A program made the position numbers and the translations under genes. A stretch of 64,000 bases of DNA from Beroe forskalii (taxonomy: Eukaryota > Ctenophora > Nuda > Beroida > Beroidae): the NCBI GenBank assembly GCA_011033025.1, contig WFMF01000039.1, positions 558,001 through 622,000 of the forward strand, read 5' to 3'. Positions 31,699 to 42,304 of this stretch are shown here, piece by piece (positions within the stretch are counted from its first letter, which is position 1; each line of letters starts with the position of its first letter). The notes beneath the pieces are model-generated. The model was not told the DNA's origin. It was given only the letters and a program-made list of their open reading frames with translations, and did not search any database.

Positions 31699-34600
31699 AG
31701 AAATGAAGAAAGCAGCTCAACTCATCACATAACACAGAGATACGCACAGATCAAATATAATTATATCAATGTGACAGTGCAATGCTGTGCCACTTGAGAT
31801 TGTCCTCCATGGACTTCCAGGTCCCAGCCAAGAACACCTTAGTCAAGAGTTGCAGAGCAAGGATTCTTAGGCTGATAAGTTGATACTTTGATAGGAGACA
31901 TAAAAAGCTCAAAGGACTTTAATTCAGATTATATTCAAAGAAATGAAATATTTCCTTAGGTTTAATTAGCAATAAACAAAAGCTCGGGCAGAAAGCAAGA
32001 TACTGTTACATAATAATAAAATGTTGTTTGACTTTGCTTCAAAAATCAGCAATTATCATATCAGTGATTTCCCATTGTTCTGGAACTCAAATATAATACT
32101 TCCAGCATGTTCAACACCAAAAATTACATATTATTTTGAAGTGAAAAACGAAAATCCGAAATTAGGACATTTACTGTTTGCTTTTATCAGGTCTGGTTCG
32201 ATGTATTTTTGAGGTCTATTATAGATGTGATATTCTACTTATAATACTATACTTAGGTTTCTTTGATCCAACAATGTTGGCATCCGTTACCTATTATACA
32301 ATAGTTAACCAATCATGTTTAGTGTAAATGATGGGTGAGCATTTTGTTATTTGATGCTAATCATTAATCATGATCCTTATTTAACAATATGTCTTATAAC
32401 AATATCAAATAAATATTTTCGTTACAAATCTCATTGATTTCACATTGATTTTCAATGTTACACTGAATTAGTGGGATTAGTCATGCAGATTTTCAAAATA
32501 CTTTCCAATAAACACATGAATTGTGAAAATTCCATAATTTGACCTCAGCATTTTTGAAATCTGAACTGGTGTCACAACTATTACATTTTTTGCTTGTAGT
32601 ACAAAGAACCTATACAATACTATTAGAAAATCAACTCTTTCAACCATTTCAAATTAAATGTAAAACTTGTGATGATTGGATGTTAGCAAATTACAATGAT
32701 TTGATGGAAAACATTATAGCATTTAAATGCTAGACAGCTAGAGTCAAATGGCGATAATATTTGATTCTCAACATGGAAATACTGATGATGCAGTTTCGTT
32801 TTTGTATTTCAATCTTTCAAATAACTTGATAGCAAGAAATCAGGGATTGATAATTTCCAATACATATACCTAATTCCATAGCTTCCATAGATTCATAAGT
32901 TATTATAAATTGCAAATCATAAGGCATCACAAATTGTCTGCTTCCGTTAGAACATGGTTTGATACCCAAACTGATAACTTGAGTGTCATAGTCTGATTTA
33001 AAATATCTCATTGAACTTAAATTTCTAGCCCCAATTTCAGGAAGGTTTATTAAGTGCTCATATAATGATCATTGTTATCAACCAAACAGTTTGATAATAT
33101 ATACATGAAATAACTTCAATCATGGAAACTTTATAATCCTTAATACCCTAGCATTTCCTATAATTACGTTTAATAAGGAGAAAGGACAATATAATAATTA
33201 AGATTGGGTGGCATGGCTGAGTTAATAATTTATTATCACAAATTTATGCTTATAACTTTATAAACATGGTATAAATTAGGATAGAGCTCATAATGTAATT
33301 CATTATGTCACAACATTGATAAGGTACAATATACAGCTATACAGCATACCTACCTATCAACTGGCATTTTAATGGAAAATATCACATTATCATCATTTAA
33401 TCATATAATACTGCAAAGTCTGTCAAGCAGTGCATTGATAGACAAAAGAATTCTTCCAGCATAATTTTTCCAGCATGATGATTGTAGCAATTATATTTGG
33501 TGACATCTTTTTGAACTTTAATTAAAATGCTATTACTGTATGCAAAGATTGACCAGGATCCCAGTGACTTTAATTTAGAGAGCAAGTTTACAACCTTTAA
33601 AGATATGATAAAGTTTAATAAAATCAGGAGCTTTCAAAAATCATGTGATTATCGTCGTCATTCTAAGATCATTGCAAAAATTCAGCCAAAACTGAGAAAC
33701 TGGAATCATGGTCCCAATAAAATTTCCTTTGATGGGACTGGAATTTTGGACAGGATTTTTGCCATCTCACTTCTTTACTTCATGAAATGTAACTTTAAAA
33801 AGCTTGGTTTTGCTGTGCTTCATGAACTGATATCAGTAACAAAAATTTCCATGTTGTTAAGGGTCAAGCATGATAAGTGATCCCCAGAGTACTTTCAGCT
33901 TGGCTGAACACATGTTCACAGGCAAATAATGAGGTTTATTGACAGAGATATCTTCTCACCAGGCTAGACACAAGTTGGGAAATGGCCATACTCAGATTTC
34001 CATAATTATACAATTGTGTCTTCAGGAATGGCTTCTTGCCCTCAACTTTGAATGTCATTGGCTGCTGGGTATCCAGTCAAGACTTCAAACTTGCAAACCC
34101 TCATCTTGAAGATATGGGAAGCATCCATGCATTGCATGGTTTACAAACTGCCCAGTTGATCAAAGTGACACTAGCTGGTCTACTAAGACTATTACTAAGT
34201 AAGTCTTCAATCTGCACGTGGAGTTTATCTTTTATGTAAGAATTGACTTCAATTGGCTGACTTAATGTTAGCCATGTTAAATTCTAAATAACTAGTCCTG
34301 GAAAAATTACTACCTCAGGCCAGATTCCCAGTCCTGGCCCAATTTCCAGTCCCATCCAAATCATGGTCCAGGCAATATTTGTGTTACTGTGATTCCAGTC
34401 CTGGTCCCAACTGAAAATCTGATCCCAGTTGATTCTTGACTTTATAATGAACATTGACATAAAACATCATTGACAATTGCAAAACATTGACAAATGGCTA
34501 ACACTTACACAATAATTACATGGGTTGCTTAGTACTTACAAAGTTACAATGGCATCATGTGCAACTTGCAAATATAACAATATATTGGGTAAAAGTAACA

Positions 34601-34967
34601 GATCTATCCAAATGAAATATATTATGGAATCATCACATATTCTCAAAATGGCCCTAAAGTTGTGAAACCAGCTTGAGCCAGGCTAGAAAGTTTTGATATG
34701 TATATTGTATACATTGAGGTACCTTGAGTAAGCTATAATAAGATTCATACTCTTTAAAATGTTAATATCAAAGTTAATATAGAGCAGCAATTAACTTAAC
34801 AGCACATAAGTTATTTATATGTTTATACATATTCCACTTATACCAAGGGACTTATTTGCCATTGAATCATTAGATAATGTTTTCAACTTTTCAAGTTATG
34901 CTGTGGTAATTATACAATAATATACCTGTAGCACTGATATTCAATAATTAGAAATCAATCCATTGAT
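31699..34967. other. No gene recognised
   Basis: AT-rich unique sequence. A + strand frame at 33527-33880 (117 aa) has no recognisable domain or gene-like context. A degenerate CCAGTCCTGG-type repeat lies at 34310-34420. Confidence 0.4.
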
Positions 34968-35363
34968 AAGGGATTGTTCACATATAGACATATTATATAA
35001 TCCATTTTTGGCCCTCCCTCCCTCCCCCTCTTAATCATATGTAATCAAAGCCCATCCCCCCCTTGAGGAAGAGGGGTTAGACTTGAGAAGACAATGAAGA
35101 GAATTGCAAGTGTAAATACTTCAATATTGATTATGTTTAAAATTTTGATGAAAATATTGAGGAAATTTTGGAAAATTTTGGTTTTGAGTCAGTTCTCTAA
35201 AAATTTCGCCAAAAAATGCTTCTGAGAATTTGTGGCAAAAATTTTATTGAAAATTAGATATTTTCATTAGGTAGGCAATTAACCAAAGCACCCTCCCCAT
35301 GATTAAATGTAATCATTTGAAAATACCCCCTCTATACTAATATGTAATATGTGAACAATCCTT
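34968..35363. mobile_element. MITE of about 396 bp with GGGATTGTTCACATAT ends
   Basis: The left end AAGGGATTGTTCACATAT and right end ATATGTGAACAATCCTT are inverted. Inside each end is a C-rich tract followed by ATGTAATCA. The same end design occurs at 51482-52450 and as a fragment at 590-615, so this is one family. Confidence 0.65.
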
Positions 35364-36129
35364 AAGTTCATATCATAATTACTTGCACGATCATATTTAA
35401 TCTATTGGTCATGGTTATCTGTTTGAAACAGGATAAGACTCAAATGTAGACCAATGGCAAGAATGTAAGAATAGTAGGTAGATGTTTTCATTACAACTAT
35501 AAAAGTAATAAATGGGTGCTTCAGGTTTTCATTCTTATTTTCCAGAGTTCATTGGTAAGAGGTCATAGTTTTAATTCATGGCTAACTACAATGTATACAG
35601 CAGCTTATTTAAATGGTACCTATATTAGTAAAGTAATAAAAAGGCCTGGCAGATAGAGCCGAGCTGTTGCATGAGTTCTTGTTCCCACTACTTGATATAG
35701 TCAAACAGTTTTCTCTGAATGATGAATGGGACTTACACTTGGCTCTATTTACCATTTCTTTGCATAGCCCTATCTCTTTTGGTGAGCACATAATTCAAAA
35801 AGATACCTACCTATTTATTGGAACTAGAATTGATAGTTCCATATGAAATTCAGATTAGATGAAAAATATGAAGACTTTCTTATTAATATATTCAAAATCT
35901 TTTTTAAGAATAGCTTGGTTTTTGAATCCTCATCCCAACTATTGTATTTAATGCATATAGTAACAAAATCAGTGCCAATTTTTCTAATCAAATAATTTCA
36001 TTCAGTTCCTGTTTCTAATCAAATTGATTCCTTTGAAGCATCATTCTTATATCTCAATAATCAAGTTTTATGTAATTAGAAATGAGCATGTGATGAGTTG
36101 TAATCATATCAATTTCAATATCAATGAAC
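35364..36129. other. No gene seen
   Basis: Unique AT-rich flank 3' to the C2H2 gene; it may hold its 3' UTR. Confidence 0.4.
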
Positions 36130-37313
36130 AGGTACACAAGACTTTTGATGTGATTTCAGATAAATCTTGAGTGCAAAGCGTTTTTCACATATAGTGCAAA
36201 CAAAGTTTTCTCCCCAGAATGCAAAATGAGATGTTGTCTAAGAGTTGTGCGCTGGGAATAATACTTGCCACACAAATGACATCCAAATTCTTTACTTTTT
36301 TCCGACACATGTACTTTGCTATGTAACAGTACCTCTCGATGAGAGGAAAATATTAAACCACACTTTGTACAAGTTCTTGTTGATGATTTCTTCCTCACAG
36401 AACTGATATTACTATTTGGATCTATGGGCTGAATCTTATCCAATTTCTTACATGACTTTCTCTTTTTCCTAGTGGGTTTATATTGATCCATTTTAAGAAG
36501 ATTGCTAGGGACTTGACAAGGGTTGAAATTCTGTGGCTGTGTGAAAAATGATAACTGAGTGGCTTCCCCCCTTAGAGCAGCTTCTTTACTACATGGCTCT
36601 TTTTTGATTTGATTCTTTTGTGCATTGAAACATACACAGTTTTGAAACAAGCATTGTTGAGAACAGGTATTTTGAATCAATGTTTTTAACCCCTTCATGA
36701 GAACTGGCTTTTCAGGACTCCTACAAGTACTTGATAGTTTTGCTGATAGCTTTTCAGTACACATAGGTTCAATTCTGAAATATAGAATGTCAATATACAA
36801 TCCACCTAGAGAATAAAGTAATATCAAGACCAGCCAACATTTTGGCTGCTTGAAAATATTTGAATCATGAAGCTACTATGTTATATTCAGGATAAGAAAT
36901 ATGATTTAAATTTCAAAGGAGTAATGTTGGACATTGTATTGTGAGGAGTTCAAAAATTACTAATTCATCATTTTTTTGGATAAATAACAGTAAAAAATTA
37001 TTTATACACACCTTTTGTTTGCAGATATTCCTAACTGGAACTGATCATTGATCGAGAGTGATGAATTATAAACTTTCAATGGAAGCCAGTCATAAACACT
37101 CAGCTTATTTTGAGATAAGGTTGCATTAGAAGCAATAGATCCTAGTGGGTTTTGTATCTTATAACCATATTGGGCACTTTTATTCCTTGCCTCTTGGCAT
37201 ATCCTCAGCTGATTCTGATTATCCAGGTCAAGAAGTGTTATGTAGTTTTTGTATGGTTCATCTATAGTTTCTGTTTTATCACAGATTGATGCAGTCATTT
37301 GACTTGTCTGCAT
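36130..37313 (-). CDS. C2H2 zinc-finger protein, two exons, third finger frameshifted
   Basis: Exon 1 (37313-37016) opens with an ATG preceded by an in-frame TGA and ends AAAAG before GTGTGT. Exon 2 starts at about 36774 after ATATTTCAG. The join reads NKRIEPMCTEKL. After a basic linker (RKKRKSCKKL) come finger 1 CTKCGLIFSSHREVLLHSKVH (about 36370) and finger 2 CHLCGKYYSQRTTLRQHLIL, then the linker HSGEK. Finger 3 (CTICEKRFALKIYLKSH) is intact only in another frame, beginning right after GEK; the main frame stops at 36156, the shifted one at about 36122. A one-base loss in a natural allele or in the assembly explains it. A DNA-binding regulator is likely; no orthologue is recognised. Confidence 0.78.
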
Positions 37314-38959
37314 GCTAAAGCCATTTCATTCCTCAAAAGGTATACTAGTTAGCATAGTGCAAATTCTTGGATTGAAAGTCAATCCAGCATGATCAATTAA
37401 CTTAGTGCAATAAGTATTGGTGGACTACCAATACTTAATGATGTGTAATTATGATATCAATTTTACAGCACTTAGGTATTAACTAAAAATATCATTTCTT
37501 CTCATATACTGTAACAAGAATTGGATCAAATTGAATTGAAATAAAGGGAAGGGGATTGGGTGTAAAAAGTAAAAACACCAATTGGTGCATAGACAAAACA
37601 TCATCTGGACAAAATGCTACCTGGACAGAAACACCACTTTAGAGTGGGAATTGTGTGAAAGGGATGCTTGTGCGTAATCCTGAGACAAAATTTTACAGTA
37701 AGGGTTAGTATATATGGTCCAGATTGCGCACAAGTGTTCCCATTGTACAATTTCCACTCAATGGTAGTTTTTATGTCTGGGTGGTGTTAAGACTGAGTGG
37801 TGTTATGTCCTACCATCCTCAAAGTCTATGTAGCGGTATGTAGTCATAAAGAAACCCCACAACTGCGAAAAATCAGCAAATAAATGAAGGAGTGCTCAAG
37901 AATCAATAACGGTATTCAATCCGGACAAGGGTTGTCAGAACCAAATTAGAAGAAAATATTAATAATAATAATTGATTGATGTCTTGAAGAAAGTTTTCTT
38001 TTTAATTCAAACAATAATAATTGAAACTTTAGTAATTAATTAATTAATTAATTAATATATCTTATACACTCCTAATTGTGAGCCCAAGGTACAAAATAGA
38101 TCATGGAAATATAAAAACCTTAATAAAAAGCATGTTAATTAAGAACTAGAAAGCTTTCCAATAAATTCAAATTATGCATGTGCCTAGTATCACATTCACA
38201 CTAATTCAAAGAAAATTATCTATGCTAAAAAACTTATACCATATAATTATGTATAAGTAAAGTAAAGTAAAGTAAAGTAAAGTAAATATAATGGTATTAA
38301 ACCATCTCTAATCGCATACCCAATTGATCAATATCAAATATTAACAATTATTTAGCACCATTTCACTCCGGTGCCCATTCCAAACTTTTATATTATAGTG
38401 GCACATCAACTTAATTAATTGCACAGCTGTGCCACAAAAACAGCATATTCCAAAGGAAATAGCTGGAACCTTGATAGGGGTGAGGTAGATACATCTAGAC
38501 CTAGACAATCAGAATCAGGTGATAATACAATTAACTAAATCATGGATCATGTTTCACTGAAAATTGTCATTGTCATTTAAAAATCTCAAACATGGCCAAT
38601 GCCTCAAGTGTTTATTTTCGATAGCACACTCCCATTCATTAGTTAATTGCTCACTTATCATTATATATATAGTATCAACAGACACTGCCCATCAATTTCC
38701 TCTGACATGGGACGCAAAAGTGACGTCCAATGGTGACATCCAATTGCCCCTAACAAGCAAAGGTAAGGTAACATCCTGAAATATATATAAATATTTCATA
38801 AACAGTCTTCATGATTTTTTAATTAACGATTTTCTTACTTTTATTTCAACAGGCATACAATCAATGACAGTAATTGCAAATTGAGGGGCCGAGGGGTCTG
38901 AGGTAGATTTGCAGGTTTTTGTTGTTTCTTATAGAGCAGGACACCAGCTGACAAACAAT
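37314..38959. other. 5' flank of C2H2 gene; simple repeats only
   Basis: It holds a hairpin at about 37405-37440 (AAGTATTGGTGGACTACCAA), (TTAA)n at 38035-38056 and five AAAGT units at about 38260-38285. The promoter of the C2H2 gene presumably lies just above 37313, but no core element can be assigned. Confidence 0.4.
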
Positions 38960-38968
38960 ACACTTTTA

Positions 38969-39034
38969 TTGCTAAACACGTATATCCCTGTGTGGCTCGC
39001 GCGGCGCGTACACACACCTATGCGGGCTTAGGAA
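38969..39034 (+). mobile_element. 66-bp mini-element, copy 2, 9-bp target duplication with one mismatch
   Basis: It begins TTGCTAAACACGTATATCCC and ends CGGGCTTAGGAA. Flanks ACACTTTTA (38960-38968) and ACGCTTTTA (39035-39043) match at eight of nine bases. The core is GGCTCGCGCGGCGCG. Confidence 0.78.
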
Positions 39035-39279
39035 ACGCTTTTACACCATCAAAAATATCGTTTTTTAGCCTAATATAAGTTGTGAATTTAAGCTATGAAT
39101 TTTAATAAGTTTCCAAAGGGAAATTCCAGCTCTTCCGCCGCGCCTGTAATTACAATGCATCTAGGATCTGCCATCGCTATTTGCTTTTTTTACATCAATT
39201 TTTAATCTCAAGAACACAGTGACAAACATGGCTGTCAAAATTTTTTTTCTGGCGTTGACAGACCCTCTCGAGAATCAGC

Positions 39280-39405
39280 GCCGCGCAACGTTCCATATCT
39301 GGACGTTACTTTGCGTCAGAAGAAATAGACGGGCAATGTCCGTCGACTTTCCTCTGAAGGCGCAAAGTGACGGCCAAAATCCAAATGTGGAACGTTGTGC
39401 CGCGC
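39280..39405. mobile_element. Short hairpin MITE with CGCAACGTTCCATAT arm
   Basis: GCGCAACGTTCCATATCTGG near 39282 pairs with AAATGTGGAACGTTGTGCCGC near 39384, and GTTACTTTGCG pairs with CGCAAAGTGAC. The small loop is GC-rich. Confidence 0.55.
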
Positions 39406-39409
39406 GAGC

Positions 39410-39632
39410 GAGGGTAGGGTAACATCCTACGAAACCATTCCCCTAACCAGGGGCGTCGCGCACTCCGTGCGCGTAACCAGGGTCCTGGTTAGGGTTGCTA
39501 AACACGTATATCCCTGTTATCGTTGCGCGGCGCGCTTCCGTAGGGAAGCGCCGCGCGCGTACACACACCTATGCGGGCTTAGGAATGGTTTGCCCTAACC
39601 AGGGCCCTGGTCAGGGGAAGGAATGGTTTGAA
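39410..39632. mobile_element. Foldback block with CCCTAACCAGGG cores, holding mini-element copy 3
   Basis: AAACCATTCCCCTAACCAGG (about 39432) pairs with CCTGGTCAGGGGAAGGAATGG (about 39608). Inner CCCTAACCAGG/CCTGGTTAGGG pairs flank the mini-element at 39495-39585. Similar CTAACCAGG text lies at about 43004 and near 63625-63665. At 39412, AGGGTAGGGTAACATCCTAC is inverted relative to 39826-39846. Confidence 0.55.
39495..39585 (+). mobile_element. 91-bp mini-element, copy 3
   Basis: It has the same ends as copies 1 and 2 with a longer palindromic core around CGCTTCCGTAGGGAAGCG. Flanks TGGTTAGGG and TGGTTTGCC share only the first five bases, so the 9-bp duplication is decayed or absent. Confidence 0.7.
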
Positions 39633-39815
39633 TTGTCAGACGTTGTCTGACCCCTACTTCCTAAGCCCGCATAGGTGTGTGTACGCGCCGCGCGCTTCCC
39701 TACGGGAAGCGCGCCGCGCGAGCCTCACAGGGATATACGTGTTTAGCAAGACCCCTACGCCTTCGGCGGGCGCGCGCGCCCGCCGAAGGCGTAGGGGTCA
39801 GACAACGTCTGACAA
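39633..39815. repeat. GC-rich palindrome interrupted by mini-element copy 4
   Basis: The arms read TTGTCAGACGTTGTCTGACC, then CCTACGCCTTCGGCGGGCGC, and their exact inverse to about 39815. The left arm is split after CCCCTAC by the 92-bp element at 39658-39749. Taking out the element and one 9-bp copy leaves a near-perfect palindrome. Confidence 0.85.
39658..39749 (-). mobile_element. 92-bp mini-element, copy 4, perfect 9-bp target duplication
   Basis: On the + strand it begins TTCCTAAGCCCGCATAGGTG and ends CGTGTTTAGCAA. GACCCCTAC flanks both sides (39649-39657 and 39750-39758). The core is a hairpin around CGCTTCCCTACGGGAAGCG. The target is the palindrome 39633-39815, whose right arm keeps the single-copy GTAGGGGTC. 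Confidence 0.88.
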
Positions 39816-39825
39816 GATGTCGATT

Positions 39826-39935
39826 TGTAGGATGTTACCCTACCCTCCGCCGCGCACGCAACGGGGTTTTCCGCGGCCCTCCAAACCTCCGAGTGTTGCG
39901 CGCAGGGATGGGAGAAATCCATCAAATGTCGATAA
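39826..39935 (+). repeat. Dispersed GTAGGATGTTACCCTACCC module (relative at 62245-62395, inverted)
   Basis: TACCCTACCCTCCGCCGCGC is followed by CCGCGG, CCCTCCAAACCTCCGAGTG and TTGCGCGCAGGGATGGGAG. The same order, inverted, is found at 62245-62395, where two ATGGCGCGCGG units intervene. Confidence 0.6.
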
Positions 39936-40140
39936 GCTGTAAGCGTTCAATTTTTTTAAATCATAAGATAAATCACAAATCATTTTATAGGCGAAGTCGT
40001 CAAAAAGCTAGCTGAACAGAAGCGTGATAGGATAGAAATTAGTAACAGTAAATTAGAAATGTGTTTTTGTCTCATAGATTTATAAACCGATCTTTAAACA
40101 TTAAACACTGTCCGTAATCCGCTCATGATTGACACGTTTA

Positions 40141-41092
40141 TACAGGGTGCGCCAAAAGTCTTGACCCCTTTACTTTTTTGATCATTCGAAAAATACAGCA
40201 GATATTTCGATTCTGTAAAAAGTTTCTTTAAATATAACCAAAGAATGGCGGATTCTGAGATTTTCAGGTTGCTAGGACGTCCCTAGCAACCACACGAGTT
40301 CCCATAGCAACCGACCTTAAAATTGAAGATTTTTAACGTTTCTGACATTTAGATCTAGGCCACATTTTCTGTTGTGATTACTCATCATACAGGATAGATA
40401 TTTCGATTCTGTGAAAATTTTCAGTGATCATAACCAGTCAACGCTGAATTCTGAGATTTTCTGATTGCCATGACTTTCATAGCAACCACACGAGTTTCCA
40501 TAGCAACCGAACTCAAAATGGAAAAAATCTGGGGTTCTTTAAGAAATAAAACTCGCTATTTGCCATTTATTTCAAAGTTATTGTTGATAGAAAGGGTAGT
40601 AAACAATACAAAATGTTCAAATACAGTTTATCTAGCTCTATAGGGGTTCAATGCATGTACAATGTAGTCTCCTTGGGTTGAATTTGGGGCTAATGTAAGT
40701 GGAAATACTTGAATTTTAAATCTGGTTGCTATGGAAGTTTGTATGGTTGCTATGGAAGTCATAGCAACCTGAAAGTCTCGAAATCCAGCGTTGACTGGTT
40801 ATAATCACTGAAACGTTTCACAGAATCGAAATATCTATCCTGTATGATGACCAATCAAGACAGTTAATGTGGCCTAGATCTAAATGTCAGAAACGTTAAA
40901 AATCTTCAATTTTTAGGTCGGTTGCTATAGGAACTTGTGTGGTTGCCAGGGACGTCCTAGCAACCTGAAAATCTCAGAATCCGCCATTCTTTGGTTATAT
41001 TGAAAGAAACTTTTTACAGAATCGAAATATCTCATGTATTTTTCGAATGATCAAAAAAGTAAAAGGGGTCAAGACTTTTGGCGCACCCTGTA
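40141..41092. mobile_element. 952-bp mariner-type MITE, full length
   Basis: The ends TACAGGGTGCGCCAAAAGTC and its inverse continue as long arms of about 350 bp each, marked by TCGAAATATC, TCCCTAGCAACC and AGATCTAGGCCACATT. TA lies at both ends. CAGGGTGnnCCAAAAGTC is a well-known terminal style of mariner-like elements. No transposase frame is present, so it is non-autonomous. Confidence 0.85.
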
Positions 41093-41521
41093 GAATCTAA
41101 ATGAATGAAATTCTCGCCTTACCAATACCAACTCACGATGAAAACTATGCACACAAAATGAGTCATGGAGGTTATGGTTATAAATTTAATCGATATTTGA
41201 CCCCGGATGTTTAACCTGCTAATTCTGGATTCGAAATGAATGAAATATTTCATTGATGGCAATTGACATAGTGATAGATAGGACTAGGAGGCAACATAAG
41301 ATGTAAGAATGTCATTGTAAATTAAAATATAGCTTTATTAACTTTGAATTTATACTTATAGCGCTCAATCATCAATTCAGTCATTTATATTTCGAAAAGT
41401 TGCTTAATTATATATGATATTGAAAGCCGAAGTTGCCACATGAGCTATCACTTCTTCTTAATCTTAAGCTCTCTTAATTTAAATTTACCAATACCAGGGA
41501 TAACCATTTTCACTTGAATTC
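41093..41521. other. No gene seen; 3' side of the Ser-rich frame
   Basis: AT-rich sequence that may include the 3' UTR of the - strand Ser-rich frame. Confidence 0.4.
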
Positions 41522-41908
41522 TCAATCGTTTTCCGAACTTGAATCCCCCGAAGAGGAAGAAGAAGAGCTTTTAGTTTTACTGGCAGGTTTGTGATTCTGC
41601 TTGTCCACCTTACCATCACCATCTCTATCACCAGAACCAGACTTTCCCTTCCTGCTATCCTCCGAGTCAGAAGAGGACTTCCGTTTGGCGTTTTCCCACG
41701 ATGGTTTTCTGACCTTCTTCCGTTTGGGACCCGACGCTCCACTGTCACTGCTGCTGTCTGAACCACTGCTGGACGAGCTACTGCTACTACTGCTCCTGCT
41801 TTTCCTGTCACGCGTTGACACGTGACTGTCACGCGTTGACACGTGACTGTCACGCGTTGACACGTGACCGGGCGAATCAGCGGAATCTGAGGAGTCGCTG
41901 TACGCCAT
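41522..41908 (-). CDS. Ser/Asp/Lys-rich small protein or exon, function unknown
   Basis: The frame is 128 codons from ATG to TGA. It starts [14 protein letters not shown], has three tandem copies of the 7-residue HVSTRDS, a Ser run with DSSSDS, the basic signal [19 protein letters not shown], and acidic-Ser tracts to the end ([11 protein letters not shown]). Composition suggests a disordered nuclear protein, such as a casein-kinase-2 substrate or an SR-like exon. No folded domain or family is recognised. The (GGCCT)n array begins about 30 bp upstream of the ATG. The frame is varied in codon choice, unlike the pure arrays nearby, which favours real coding. An overlapping frame (41853-41485) is a shadow. 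Confidence 0.55.
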   Translation of the reverse strand: MAYSDSSDSADSPGHVSTRDSHVSTRDSHVSTRDRKSRSSSSSSSSSSGSDSSSDSGASGPKRKKVRKPSWENAKRKSSSDSEDSRKGKSGSGDRDGDGKVDKQNHKPASKTKSSSSSSSGDSSSEND

Positions 41909-41936
41909 GAGTCCGCCCAGCCCTCCTCCGCAAGCA

Positions 41937-42304
41937 GCTGGCCTGGCCTGGCCTGGCCTGGCCTGGCCTGGCCTGGCCTGGCCTGGCCTGGCCTGGCCTG
42001 GCCTGGCCTGGCCTGGCCTGGCCTGGCCTGGCCTGGCCTGGCCTGGCCCTGGCCTGGCCTGGCCTGGCCTGGCCTGGCCTGGCCTGGCCTGGCCTGGCCT
42101 GGCCTGGCCTGGCCTGGCCTGGCCTGGCCTGGCCTGGCCTGGCCTGGCCTGGCCTGGCCTGGCCTGGCCTGGCCTGGCCTGGCCTGGCCTGGCCTAGCCT
42201 AAGCCTGGCCTGGCCTAGCCTGGCCTGGCCTAGCCTGGCCTGGCCTGGCCTGGCCTGGCCTGGCCTGGCCTGGCCTATTGCCTGGCCTGGCCCTGGCCTG
42301 GCTG
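41937..42304. repeat. (GGCCT)n microsatellite, about 70 units
   Basis: A nearly pure 5-mer array with a few AGCCT and extra-C variants. The + strand frame inside (GLAWP repeats) follows from the array and is not a gene. Confidence 0.95.

Noticed and set aside
33527-33880. 117-aa + strand gene
   Set aside because: No domain, no splice context and AT-driven composition; length is within chance for this base content.
39628-40015. Arg-rich frames of 104 and 112 codons
   Set aside because: They cross mini-element copy 4, a palindrome and a dispersed repeat; no protein-like segment.
41907-42197. GLAWP-repeat protein
   Set aside because: Direct translation of (GGCCT)n; the other frames are equally open.
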